Assembly (NCBI GenBank): GCA_027886175.1
Contig: JAJNNQ010000026.1
Location: 25,252,001-25,316,000, forward strand
Length of the DNA stretch: 64,000 bases
From: Phylloscopus collybita
Taxonomy: Eukaryota > Chordata > Aves > Passeriformes > Phylloscopidae
Reading direction: 5' to 3'
Shown here: piece by piece, positions 1 to 11,787 of the stretch
Position numbering within the stretch: the stretch's first letter is position 1
Layout of the letters: the number at the start of each line of letters is the position of its first letter
Made by a program: the position numbers and the translations under genes
The notes under the pieces: generated by a model
Databases searched by the model: none
Told to the model about the DNA's origin: nothing
The model's input: the letters and a program-made list of their open reading frames with translations, nothing else

Positions 1-1103
1 ACAGTGACTTCTTCCATGTACTGAATCTTGGTTAAAATCTTGGGTCTCATCTTTAAAATGCTTCTTTGAAGCTTGGACTTAACCTGATCTGTAAGATTGT
101 GTGAACATTAAAGAAGGAAGGTGCTTGTAAACACAGTTCCTTTAGCATTATAGTGCCTGTGGAGGTGACATGTCCTTTGCTACCTTCTTCCATCCTCACC
201 TAAGGTCCCTTATGTGCCTGACAAGCACAGCTAATTATTGCATTAGGCACACAATTTTGCCTTTTGTCTGAAGTGAGAGTGAACAAAAACCAAACACTGT
301 GTTGCTTAATGCAGTAGCAGAAGGAATATTGACATTCTGGGAATGATAAGGCTGCAGGGATTTCTGCAGAAGAGAATGAGTGGCTGATCACTGCTCCCAA
401 ATCCCTCAGAGCTTTGTGCATGCAGCTGCTGAGAGGTTGTGATGATGAGTCTGGTCCATTTAGAAAGGTTTTCAGAAATGTCACTCAGCTTTATTTAACA
501 AACAGAGTTTACTGGCAAGTCTCATGGCATAAGAGAATGGGAGGTAACTGAATATGACCTATGTGAAAGGCTTTTGGTCTGAAAACTGGGGTAAACAACA
601 GCAAAACAGAGAATATTTGAGTGATAGAGATCCAAACCATATAACCAACTGACTTGGCACTGCTGTCTCAACAACAAATGGCTGGCTAGCCTTGTCAGCC
701 CAGCTGGTGTTCGGAGTTCAGATGCCCCTAAAACTGATCCCAGAAGCATCAGCCAGGAGATGTGACCAACTTAAAAGTGCCAGAAAACTCTTGGGCTTGG
801 CTGGCTTCACACAGAGCTTGTTTCAGCAAGAGCTAAACAGAGCTCATGGTTTTGCTCTGCAGTTTTTATGTACTAACAGTGCCATTTTGTGTCCTGGGAT
901 TTTGGATGCAGGCTGGCTGATGAATTTAGCTTTTCATGCATTGGCTGTTTCTTGTTTGTGACTTTTCTTTCACCAAATGGGAATAAGATCTGCCAGCTGT
1001 TACTTGGGCACCATCAGCATGGCGGCTGGTTTAGATTGCTTGCTTCTGCGTCTCAAGCTTTCTGGTGAATGTTCCCTGACTGGTTTTGTCCAGCTGACTC
1101 AAG
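1..1103. other. Unique intergenic or intronic sequence
   Basis: No repeat family, RNA gene or coding exon is recognisable. The open frames on both strands are under 125 codons, overlap one another and resemble no known protein. One of them (977-1342, plus strand) runs into an antisense CR1 fragment, which shows it is not a gene. Confidence 0.6.
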
Positions 1104-1291
1104 ATCATAGAATCACAGAATGGTTTGGGTTGGAAGGGACCTTAAAGGTAACCTTGTTCCAACCTCCCTGCCAAGTACACCTTTTACTAGACCAGGCTGC
1201 TCAGAGCCCCATTCAACCTGGTCTTGGACACTCCCAGGGATGGGACATCCAGAACTACTTTGGAAAATCTGTTCCTGTCCCTCACTATGGT
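1104..1291 (-). mobile_element. CR1: CR1 LINE, 3' end, minus strand
   Basis: The plus strand opens with ATCATAGAATCACAGAATGG and continues through GGTTGGAAGGGACC. This is the reverse complement of the CR1 3' terminus, so the element lies on the minus strand. The homology runs to about 1291, equivalent to the antisense of the CR1 block that reads as a balanced 'GTGAGGCACTGGAACAGG' motif. Only the last ~190 bp is present, a typical 5' truncation. It is moderately diverged and has no coding capacity. Confidence 0.93.
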
Positions 1292-3390
1292 CTTATATCC
1301 TTTTTAGTTCACTGTGATTACTTCAGAGAAATTAATTACTAATTAAGAAACTTACTAGATGCCAAACCTGGCTTATACTCACACACAGGTTCATACCTTT
1401 GGGGCTGGATTTTCTTTCTGTAAGCATAGATAACAACATGCTGAGCTGTTTTTACCTGTGATTCATGGTAACAATAAGGTATTGTTATTTTCTCTCTTAT
1501 TCCCTAGCCACCATTACCACTCTGATATTTGCTACTCCCAATATACACAGTGAACAAAAATAGTGGGACCAATTTAAGCATAGGCAGAGAGGCAGCCATC
1601 TATGGTAAAAGTCTGTAAGCACTGCTAAAATTGTGATGGTGAAGGAAAGCTAGAACCCGGCCTTTGACGTTTTCAGGGCTGGTGCCTTGGAGAACCAGGC
1701 TTGCCCTTGAAGGAGACACAAGGGCTAAGAAGGCAAAAGCTCCTATTAGGAAAAAGGAGTCTGTACTCTAGATGAGATTTTCCAGCTGATGAGAGGAGAG
1801 AGATCCCTGCCCTTGACTTGTCTTGCCACCAAAATGAACTGAGCCCTCTCCTTCAACCTGGCCTTCCTCTGCTGCTCTGTTACTGTGTCCCAATAAATTT
1901 TGTCATGAGAAGTGGTGGGCCTGCTTTGAGAAATCACAAGTTCATCCAACTATATTCCCTGCCAATTTTTTTTATCTTAAAATACCTCAACATTAAGACC
2001 TCAGTCCTGTTCATCCTGAGTCTGTGGTGAAAGGAGCCTGGCATTGCTCTCAGGACGTGGTCTGCAACTCAGATGTCTGAAAGCACATCTTATTAAAATG
2101 CAACTTACCACCACAATGTATTAACAAGCTATGATAGACTATATTTTCCTTGACTTTATTCGCTAGCATTAATAAGATGCAAGTATGACCTAATGGAAAG
2201 AATATCAAGTCCTATGGATTCTCAAAGTCATTGTGGACACTGGCTTTGCTGCTGAAGAGTTACTCTTGTCTATGGCTTCATAGTAATTTTTCTGGCTCCT
2301 GCAATACAGGATGCATTTTAAATTCCTACCACAAATCCATGAAGGAAAATATTTATAGGGCCTGTGGAAGGTAATAATTTCAGATATTTATTAAAAAACA
2401 AAACCCCATGCAATTCTTCTTCTACTATTTCAACCCTCTACTTTTTTTAAGACTAAGCAGTATCACTGGGAATTTTGGTGTTTAATATTCTATGCTCATA
2501 GTCTTACCAAAAATGGCAAGAAAGTAAACTCTCTAACATTATCATTTTCACATTAGAAAGCAGGCATTCTTTATTACAATGCTGGACACATGAGGGGATA
2601 TTTCCACCAAAATATAATGCATGTGGATACAGAAAAGCTCCTATATATATGTACACACTATATTTTACATACCTATTCATTGGTTTTCACAAAAGAAACC
2701 TATGTATGATAATAATTTCCCCAGAAAAATTAACCAATTTCCCTTTCCATTGGCGCATGTGTTTTCTTGTACTGGGAGTCTCTCTGGTGGGCTTCGGTGG
2801 GTGTAGACCTTAAAGTTATAGTTGACTCCTGATGAACTTGATGTTACTTCTCAGATATGGAGCTGAGCTGGCACAACCAGTCTCGATCGTTCCTTTGGAG
2901 ACCCCTGACCGACAAAGTGTGTTCGCCTGTTCCTCTCCTTGATCAGTGTTTATCTGGAACTTCACCTGAAAAGGCTAACTAAAACAAAGTTTTTCTGGCT
3001 CTGGATATTCTCAGAAAGTTACTAGAAAGGGATGAGGGCATCTGCATATTTATCTGAGAAAAAGGCATCCAGTTGGAATCTCAGAAGAAATATGTAGAGT
3101 TGTACACTTTGGATAGTTCAAGAGACCTGAAACTATATTTTCTGTGTGTTATTTTTGCATCTCTGACTACCAACAAGGAAACATTTCCTGAATTTTGGCC
3201 ATTGGCAGAAGCATCTGTGCAATGGCAGAACAGGAAGATGTTGTAGTAGCATTATAAAGATTACATTTTTTTATAGATCTGGTAGGGCCATATTCCCAGA
3301 GAAATGGATCAATTGTCAAAAAGACAATTTTTATTGATTAATGCACAGTTCCTCTTTGAAAAAACATAGTAACAAGTTCCAGTTCAGATT
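1292..3390. other. Unique sequence with a possible old LTR-like patch
   Basis: Mostly AT-rich unique sequence. Around 1740-1935 a pyrimidine-rich stretch leads to an AATAAA at about 1893. This resembles the end of a retroviral R region or a 3' UTR, but no boundaries or family could be assigned. A small CpG-containing patch lies at 2884-2933. No coding exon is recognised. Confidence 0.5.
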
Positions 3391-3474
3391 AATTTATTTA
3401 ATTTATTTAATTTAACATATTAATTTAATTAATAATAAATTAATAATAATAAATAATAAATTATTAATCAATAA
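3391..3474. repeat. AT-rich low-complexity tract
   Basis: About 85 bp built almost only of A and T, made of AATTTATTT-like and AATAATAAAT-like units. It is locally self-complementary. Confidence 0.85.
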
Positions 3475-6400
3475 TGGTCCAAAACTCTAGTTATCAGACT
3501 TTAAACTGTTCAAAATGACTGGACTGAGCTGTAGGATAGAGGGGAAAATGGGAGGTGCACAAGTCTGTGTGCACCCCAGTCCCTCTGCAAAAGATGGGTG
3601 CTTGCCTGGACATGCTGAGAACTGTGTTTTGCTGACTGATGACTGAAAGATCATGAAAGATGAAAGTCTGAAAATCTGAAAGATGACTTAATATTTTTCA
3701 ACCTTCCCATTGTCTCTGAGAGGACCAGTTGTGGGTGCTGGACTGATCTTGGACCTGGTGACTGCAACCTCATGACTTTCCTCTCTTTTTTGGTCCCTGA
3801 ATTTAACATCACTATTGAGTTATCACAGCAGAAATGGACTCCCTAAACCACAGCTCACTGCAATTGGACCTTTTCATATAACTGAGATGCTAATGATAAT
3901 CTTTTATTTTGGCCTTGACAGAACATATTTTTGATTATCAATCAGACTCTGACTCTTGAAGGAAAAGAAGCAAAATTGTATTTTTCTACAGGTAACTGGG
4001 CTTTCATTTAAAGAAAGACATTATTTATGACTGTTCATTTCATTAGCAACTTCTTCTCCTTCTAAATATCTGCTGATGGGTTTAAGCTCTCCCCCACCCC
4101 AGACCACTGGCGTGAAATCATATAAGAATTCCAGACCTTGGTTGTAGCTATGACAGCTCTATCTGGGTAATTGGATTTATCAGAAATTACAGCCTTATCA
4201 AACTCCCACACTTACCTGTCTTGCCACTGAGCATTTTTTGTGGTCATATGCCTAATCACGGGTGACAGAAGTGCTGACTGTGTAGTGTCATCAGGAGAAG
4301 TTGATGTAGGAACGCCTCAAGGTACCAAAGTGGTCAGGGAAGTCAGGGTTTTCTGAGGTATGAAACGTCATGGGCAAGTGGAGGTTGTGACAGATCTTTC
4401 TCAACTGGAAATGTTCTCACACCCCTTGTATAAACAGTAGTTTCTATGTAGTTAAGCCACTCTTAACAAGCAAGTAATATTCAGGTGAATCATAACAACT
4501 TTCTTTCCAGTCCTTTGAAATTTCTTTTTTTGCCATGGGAACTTGCACCAAAACAAGTGAATCTCTGGAAATACTGCTGATGTGGTGTGACTGGATTCAA
4601 GACAACAGCTGCTGAGGTACTTTATTTTTCTCTGGGATTTTTTGAGGCTCACCTGGACAACAAAAATAGGCTTTGGTACAGGCTACACCTACTTGTGTTA
4701 TTTTGTCAGATTATGTGGCTATTTTTGAATGACTCTCCTGCAAAAGCAGAGGATATGCTGGGTTGGGCTGTAACATGTATAGATTAAAGTAGCTCCCTTT
4801 CCATTTGCCTTCAGGGAACTATGTTGTAGCTCTGGCCTAAGATTAATTAAAAAGGAGTTTAAATTCTACATAATTTGAAGTATTGTTGTAATTAAATTCA
4901 AATTATTCAGGATTTAATTTGCATGGAGGGTAGATCAAATATGCTTAATCCATCTGTGGTCTGCGATACTGACACTTGTGGCCAAATAAGCAACCTTGAA
5001 GAATGAGTTCACTTCTTTCACCTGTCACAAAACAGTGATGTGGATAGAACAGCAGAAGAGAAGGAAGCAGATAAGGTGTGGAAAAGGCCATAAGGTCTGT
5101 GAAAGCCACCACACTCTCTTGTTAGAGCCTCAAATATTTTATTGAGATGAGCTCCAAGAGCCTGCAAGCAGAATTTTCATGATCCACAGGACATACTTTC
5201 TTCCAAAAGCTGCTGCAAAAACAAGGCTGATATGTCAGCATGTTTTGAGTGTGAGATACAACTTATGAAATGAGGCTTCAGGCCTTATTTCCTTTTATTA
5301 CTGACTAAAAGTTTTCCATATGCTTATAAAGATAACCTGAAAATCAAGGAAGAAAACAATGAATCACTCTCAAAGAAGAAGTGAATCTTTAAGAGAATCC
5401 TAAAAAAGATGTATTTATCATTCATGCTTCTTCACTCCAGATTCTTTAATCTCCCCAGGCTGAGTTACAGTCCCATCTGTATGACTGATGCTGTCTCTGA
5501 ACAGTGTTTTTCCTCACGTCCTGCCCTGCCTTTCCCTGGTTAGTCAGGCCACCCACCCACGTGGAGAAATCGAGTAGCTGGAGCTTCTTCAAGGTGATGC
5601 CACAGTGTTTCCCTCCCTTCCCCCATTGCCATTCACACTGCAGCCAGTTCAAAGAGTGAAAACACAAATCAATACTCTCAGCTGCTGAAATCAAGCAAAC
5701 CTTGTGGGTTGTTCTGTGTTGTCTTTCATGATTAAGTTGTTTTCCAATAGTGGTTTCTTAGGCTGCCATTACAAGAAGAAAAAGAGCAATTTCTCCAGCT
5801 GAAGAGCTGAAAGACAAAATCAAGTGATATTTTTTGATCCTGGTCTTCACCCAGAAACACCTGCATGTAAAGCTGCAAGCTTAAAAGTAATAAGACCTTC
5901 TTAGGTGGTGTGGTTTGCATGCTTATGGTCAGGTTAGAAGTAGGGTATTTATTCTTTTCACCCAGATGCCCCTCAGTGAATGATCTGTTTAATCTGCTCC
6001 ATCTGTTTAATGTCTTGTCCAGTTTAAAACTATTTTGTTCCTACAAATCTCTCTCTTATTTCAAAAGCACTACAGAGAAACAAATTGCTAGCTGTAGTCA
6101 TCTGTATGTTGGCTCAGAGATTGATTTTTCCAACTCACATCATCAGTAACAAACTGAAAATCTGGAGATGTTTCTGCAATGCACTAATGGATCTGCTCTT
6201 CATCCCACTCAGTGCTGGACTGGACTAGTTTTTCTAGTAATTAATCTAGAGCTCTGTTTGAAAAGTCAGGAAGGGAAGTGGCGGTCTAAAAAGTTATCTG
6301 TCCACTCTCAGAAGTTGGTAGTTTCAGTTTCTGTGAGTAGTAGTGGCTCCAGTACTGAAACTGGAGTACCTCTGTTTGGTATGGCCCTAGAGGGAGGGCT

Positions 6401-7452
6401 ATCAAAAGTATTATTTATCATGATTGATGTTGAGTGTGAGGATGTGTACAGTCAGGGAGGCATTGGTATGCTGGAGTTTCTGTGATTGTTCCTTGGAGAT
6501 AAGAGGCTTCCTATGTATTCTGTTGATTTTGAAATAGGTATTTCAATTGCAATTAAATTGCTTTCATTCTGAAAATGAGAATTAAAGCCCAGGTACAGGA
6601 AATATTGATTTAGGGAAGAGCAATTCAGCCCTTAGCTGAATCTCTGTGTAAGCATTAGAACTTAGTTGTCTGAAGATGACCCGGGGGATTTTTTGGGATT
6701 GATTATCTTCCAGACTGCACTGTTTATTCTTTCTTTAGCAAGAATTTTTATACCAAACATTAGCACATAATTCCTGTGTGGTGCACATACACACATGCAC
6801 ACACAGAATGGCAAACCTCTTTTGTTGCCATAATGTTACGAAGATATCTCCCAGTTTTTGACAAAGATTGATCTGAACTTGTTCCATTTGTTAATCCACC
6901 TATCTTCAATACATCTTCCCTTACCTTGGCTTTGCTTCTGCTGTCAATATGTAATTATCCACTGGAAAGTGTTCCTTTTTAGAGTTGCCAGAGGACAATA
7001 GAACCAACACGCACATCTTTGCCCAAGGCTGCAGATGAAAAACTGAAGTTAAGCCAAAATCTACCATAACATTAACTAGTGGTGGCTTTGACATGTAAAA
7101 CTACAGCACTGTAGCAGCTTGCAGGACTCCAGTGCAGCCAAATATATTCTTCTTCTTGTGATTTTATGTATTTTCGACAGTGCTACTATTCCATGGCCCA
7201 CTTCATAAAGTTTTTAGAAATTCTGTGTACAGAGGCAATGGACGAAGTCTGTAGTAAGCAGAGATTATCTCAGGCTATGTTCTATTGCCATTAAGTTATT
7301 AATAGAACTGTTGGTGATTTACTTCCATAGGACTGAGATTCAATTATACCTGTTTTAAATGTTATATACAACTGAGAGATATTTTTATTAAAATATTATC
7401 AATTCTGTTGAAAAGCCAGATTAAATGGCACGTTACCACACTGTGAATTTAA
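3475..7452. other. Unique sequence, nothing recognised
   Basis: About 4 kb of AT-rich DNA. There is no CR1 tail, LTR, tRNA-like or snRNA-like sequence, and no frame above about 105 codons. Confidence 0.55.
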
Positions 7453-7475
7453 CCCACCCCCCACCCCCCCCAACC
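7453..7475. repeat. C-rich tract (G-rich on minus strand)
   Basis: Runs of 3, 6 and 8 C's are separated by single A's. The minus strand therefore carries G8-T-G6-T-G3, which could form a G-quadruplex because the G8 run can supply two tracts. Confidence 0.8.
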
Positions 7476-7788
7476 AATAAGTAGATAGTCAGATAGGAGA
7501 TCATATTTCAAAACATATTGACTATATTGACTGGACAGAAATGGGCTTTATGAGAGAAACTCCATGTCTTCAAATAGAAGAAAACCAAATCATGGCAATT
7601 TTCGTTCATATGCTGCAAAGGCTCAGCTGTACTTGAAGCTGAATTGTTTTTGCTGTATTTTTAAAATATTGAAAGTTGTAAAAAGCCTTCAGGATATGAT
7701 TGGAATGATTTACTTTATACCAATATAGATTTTATACCTATATTGTTCTTTACAACATCACAGCTCTTTACAAGGGTACAGTACATTG

Positions 7789-7818
7789 CACTACACCACA
7801 CCACACTACACTACACTA
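7789..7818. repeat. Pentanucleotide microsatellite (CTACA/CCACA)n
   Basis: About six tandem pentamers alternate between CTACA and CCACA with little interruption. Confidence 0.8.
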
Positions 7819-8460
7819 ATACAATATTGCGTCCCAAACCATCACTGATAAGGTATTCTTCCTTATATTGTAGTATCATTTTCTTCCTAAAATGAAAAAA
7901 AAACCAGAAAAAAGCAGTTGATTTCTTCAAATCAATGAAGCTCTCTCATTACCCAGCAGCACCATGTGCATTTGTCTCTATGTTTGTATTACTGGAGGGG
8001 GACTCTCAGAAAGGAACATTTGCAGGAGTGAAGAAAAGTGGTTTTAGGGATATGAAATCAGGGCAGACATTCCAGTTATCCCACTAAGATAAGATGTGAC
8101 CTTTAAATGGAAGACTGATACTTTGGAGGCTGACATTTGTCTTCCCAGTGTGCTCTCAGCATACTGTAATTTGTTACAAAACAATGAGTAGCATTCATTT
8201 TAGGCTAAAAGTTTCTTTAGCAAGTGCACAATATGCTGTGAAAACAGCAATTGCATTTTATGACTTGCCAGGCACTCTTTCAGTGTGCTAGTGAAATTAT
8301 CAGAAAATGAATAGGAACAGGTTTATGAATATTGCATGAGAGGAGCTGTACAAAGAAACAAAAAATCTATGGTTACAGACATATTACTCCTTTTATTAAA
8401 GCAGTATTTATTCATACATTAAAAAATCACATTGAAATATTAAAGAGTTTGGTCTAAGCT
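7819..8460. other. Unique sequence, nothing recognised
   Basis: AT-rich single-copy-looking DNA with no supported gene or repeat. Confidence 0.5.
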
Positions 8461-8590
8461 GGGAAAACTGTAACCAGAGGTGCTTCAATCTCTGTATTTA
8501 GTGTCCTCTCCCTCACCACTGTACAGTTCATGGTCTGCTGTGGACATAACTCTCCCTCTGGATGTGGCTCTTTGTGTTGTGCGAAACCTT

Positions 8591-8598
8591 TATAAATA
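8591..8598 (+). promoter_or_regulatory. Candidate TATA box
   Basis: TATAAATA is followed 3-12 bases later by a GC-richer CTGCCCGGCC segment, which is the arrangement of a TATA-type core promoter. A start site would be expected near 8620-8628. A short ATG frame at 8660 runs into a GTAGGA donor-like sequence at about 8689. No upstream factor sites are convincing, and a TATAAATA can occur by chance in AT-rich DNA. Confidence 0.25.
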
Positions 8599-8887
8599 CT
8601 CTGCCCGGCCTCAGCTCAGGGAATGAGCTGTTACTTGCAGGTCCTGTTGGTTTCTACAAATGATGGATACTCAAAGCTCTAAAGAAAGGTAGGAAATCTC
8701 TGGGGACAAGAACTTGTTTGCTCTTGAAGGTGAGCAGAGGTGAGTTTTTTGCCTTGCAGAGCTGTTTCCCACCCAGAGAACTTCGGTCTTACATTTTCGG
8801 TGTCTCTTGCATGGCACTTCCTGAGAGGAAAGTGGTACCTCCCTGCAGGTGTTGTGGTTGGATATGTGCATTGCCAATGCTTGTCTC

Positions 8888-8903
8888 TTTTTTTTTTTTT
8901 TTT
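8888..8903. repeat. T16 homopolymer
   Basis: Uninterrupted run of 16 T's. It sits 18 bases upstream of an AG at 8920-8921, so it could also act as the pyrimidine tract of a splice acceptor. Confidence 0.9.
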
Positions 8904-8921
8904 GTCTTAATCCCATTTCAG

Positions 8922-9050
8922 CAAGGCTGGCAGATGACCACTGTATTTTACCTACTGCCTCACCAGGAGGCAGCCCATCTCCCACAAGTTCTGCTGTGCC
9001 AGTGCCCTACAAGCATGGCAGCCCTTTCTCCAGGCTCACAACCTCCCAGG
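8922..9050 (+). other. Candidate internal exon (unproven)
   Basis: A T16 tract and TTTCAG acceptor precede the segment. CCCAG followed by GTAACA, a good donor, ends it, giving 129 bp. Two of the three plus frames are open throughout. One reads as a Ser/Pro/Gly-rich peptide containing SPTSSAVPVPYKHGSPF. I do not recognise a protein. Splicing from the ATG at 8660 through the GTAGGA donor would hit a stop early in this segment, so the two do not make a long protein together. It may be a lncRNA exon or a chance pairing of splice-like sites. Confidence 0.2.
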
Positions 9051-9808
9051 TAACACCTTTACAAGCCGATCATTTGCCACTCTGAGACACCTGCTATGAG
9101 ATCCTCATCATCCCACCATCAATATCTTCTTTTTAGAAATTCACAACAGAGGGTTAATATTTTGCACCCTTTTTTGTTGTTGAGTTTTTTGGTGGAACAA
9201 GCCCTACAAGACCCAGGTTGTCTCACCTGTGAGAAATAAGACTGACTGTGTTTTAACCCCAAGTTCCTATGATTGTCACTGAGGACTGCAAGTCAATGCT
9301 CTTCTGCTTGTAGCTTGTGTTGGCAGCCACTCTCCCAAAATTAGCTGTTTACACCAGTTCTGTTGCAGTGAAGGTGGAGCTCGTGTTCTGCCCAGCAGTT
9401 TCTTTATCTGGTAACTGAATTATTAGGAACTGCAAAATGCTCAGTGATGGACAAAGGTGGGTTATTAGGAGCTATCCCATTTGGGATTCATCGCTGCTTG
9501 TGCCCCCAAAGAGCAGCTACAGAACCCACAGGCTCTAGGGTGTCACCTGGCCTTGGACAGGAGCTGAGGGACTAAAATTAACAGCAAAGGGCCACTGAGG
9601 GCAGGTAAATAGAAAGAGAGCAGGATGGACATATCCGTCTGTGCACACTCCATGCTGGGGGTTCTGGACCCAGGGAGAAGTGTAGGTTCCTGGGATCGTA
9701 TTCCAGTGGGTAAGTCCACACTGGGATTGGAAAACAGCTGGTGTCTGTGACAGCTGCAGGGACTACAGGAAAACAAAAAGGGTTTCACTGAATTCTATTT
9801 AGAGGGGG

Positions 9809-9831
9809 TTTTTTTTAATTTTTTTTTTTTT
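9809..9831. repeat. Poly(T) tract
   Basis: Eight T's, two A's, then thirteen T's. Confidence 0.9.
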
Positions 9832-10347
9832 ATTGTGTTTTGGGGAGGTACATGGGGGCGTGTTTCAGGAACATTTAAAGGGAGAGAGAAAACTGGCAGA
9901 ATACAAAGGATACATGCTAATGTTCATCATTAGTATTTTGCATCTTTGTCTTGCAGAGTGCCAAGTGTCAGCTCCAGAAGGTTGGGGTTGTTGTTGGCAG
10001 TTGCTGTCTTGGAAAGGTTTTTCCAGCTTTATCCACTGAGACCTTGAAAATATATCAAGTTTGCTGAATCTGAGTAAACTGGCATGTCACACCTTCTTGG
10101 GCCGCTAGTGCCTCCACGTTTTTGACAGCCAGGGATTGTTCTGTAATTAATTTTCCATCTCTACACAGTTGTTAAATTCTATTATACAATACAAAATGTT
10201 TCTCAAAATGTTTCTGGACTTTCTTTAGTAATATTAATTTTCCCAAACAAGCAAAGCAGAAGCTAGCCTTGGTTTCTCTGGAATTATTACAAAGATAATT
10301 ATATTAGTTCCACTTGTGCCTAATAGCATTTATATTAGTGGTGGGGG

Positions 10348-10380
10348 TTTTTTTTGTGTGTGTGGGTTCTTTTTTTTTTT
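10348..10380. repeat. T-rich and GT tract
   Basis: A T8 run, a short (GT)n stretch, and then a T-run of at least 11. Confidence 0.85.
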
Positions 10381-11018
10381 ATATTTTTGTGTCCAGTCCA
10401 GCTATTAATTTTCTTTAATAGTTCACACTTTGATTGTCATCATGGCACCACTTTGCTTTGTACCTGGGAATAATGGCACTGTAGCCAGGAAGCTGGCCAA
10501 GAAATGAACAATAACATCTAAAATCTGAAGCCATGACCAAGAAGAGAATTTTGAATGGAAAACACCCAAACTGTGCCAGGCCAGGCTGCCAGGAGGGTGA
10601 GACCAAGTCCTAGAGGTAGAGTTACCCTTCACTGCATCTCTGTTGGCTCCAAACTAATTCTGTTTACGCAATACAAAATTGACTAGATCATCTAAGACTT
10701 AAGTCTGCTAAGTAATAAAAGGTACACTACATGTTGACCTTTGTTGTTGGGGAGGATGAAGTAGCTAGGCCCTGCAGAGATGATTTAATAGTAAAAGATT
10801 CTAAAAGTATGAAACCCACAAGAGGAATAGAATTAAAAGCAAAGTTTGAACTGTAAGTTGCTGGACAGGAAGAAGGTGATTAGATAGCTGAAAAGGGCTT
10901 GGCTGAGTGAATCAGTGACACCCCTGCCAAGACAAAAGGATGAATAAAAGGTGGACCTTCTCAGGTATCAGGGATAAGGTGGGTTTCACAGGTTTTGGTA
11001 TGTAGAGTAGTATTGTAA

Positions 11019-11318
11019 TGTTGTAGTTCCCCTAGGCTATATGTAGATTCTATAGGTTTTGTATCTTAAGGTGATTGGTCGATGCTCATTGGAATATTCA
11101 CAATAGAAAGGGTTAAAAAGGAATGTAACAAGGAGCTCGGCCTCTCTTTGCACCCTCTCTTTGCGTGCCTTCCCTTGGACCCTCTTGGACTTTGCACTGG
11201 ATCCCTGGACCCTTCCCCAGTTAGGCTGCCTCCCCACGACCAATAAAGCACGTGTTCCAGAGTATCCTGATCTTCAGGTCATCTCTCTCGCCGGACAACC
11301 AGCGTGCGTTCTAATACT
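11019..11318 (+). mobile_element. Solo endogenous retrovirus LTR, probably class II (ERVK-like)
   Basis: The 300-bp segment begins with TG and is flanked on both sides by TTGTAA (11013-11018 and 11319-11324), a 6-bp target duplication. Inside, in promoter order, are two inverted CCAAT boxes (ATTGG at 11074 and 11088), a TATA-like TTAAAAA at 11113, a pyrimidine-rich R-like stretch, and AATAAA at 11242-11247 followed by a GT-containing downstream element. The U5-like end is CpG-containing (CGCCGG, GCGTGCG). A 6-bp duplication fits avian class II elements. The 3' end reads ACT, not the usual CA, so the boundary could be off by a few bases. No internal retroviral region adjoins it. Confidence 0.8.
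11242..11247 (+). terminator. LTR polyadenylation signal AATAAA
   Basis: Canonical AATAAA inside the solo LTR, followed by a GTGTT-type GU-rich element within 10 bases. It is the expected R/U5 processing signal. Confidence 0.7.
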
Positions 11319-11530
11319 TTGTAATATGGTTTAGCCTTTAAAAATAAATTTTACACAGAAGATCAACAACTCATAGTGAATCTCCTCTATTCTATTTTTG
11401 CTTTGAGAGTAGGGAAAAAGTTGAAATTGCCGTCAAAACCCTACCTTCCTATGTTATTTTACACTGAAGAGTGAATTGTTTGTCTTGTCAGGAGACAGTT
11501 TGAATGATCTGTTAGCAAATAGATCTGTCT

Positions 11531-11587
11531 TAATAATAATTATTATTATTATCTCTATCTCTACCTCCGTCTCCACCTCTATCTCCA
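11531..11587. repeat. Compound microsatellite (TAA)n(TTA)n(CTCTAY/CTCCAY)n
   Basis: Trinucleotide TAA/TTA units pass directly into degenerate hexamers of the CTCTAT and CTCCAC type. Confidence 0.85.
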
Positions 11588-11711
11588 GCAGAACCAATAC
11601 AAATTCTCTTTTGGTTTTAACAATTAGAAGAACGATTTCAGACTAAATCTATAAAGTATCTTCTTCTCTGTTAGAGTTGACAGACAGTGTATTATTTGCA
11701 CAACAATGAAA

Positions 11712-11787
11712 CAGAAAAAAAAGCAACAACAACAACAAAAAAAAAAAAAAAAAGAGGAAAGAAAAAGAGAAAAAGAATAAGGAAAAG
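11712..11787. repeat. A-rich tract with (CAA)n and A17
   Basis: (CAA)n is followed by 17 A's at 11737-11753 and then a purine-only GA-rich stretch. No upstream element was identified as the source of this tail. Confidence 0.85.

Larger units (their letters stand above)
9051..11018. other. Unique sequence with poly(T) tracts
   Basis: No gene is recognised. It contains a T8-AA-T13 tract at 9809-9831 and a mixed G/T-rich and T-rich tract at 10348-10380. The 10733-11012 stretch lies beside the LTR and could hold more of an older element, but I cannot align it to one. Confidence 0.5.
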
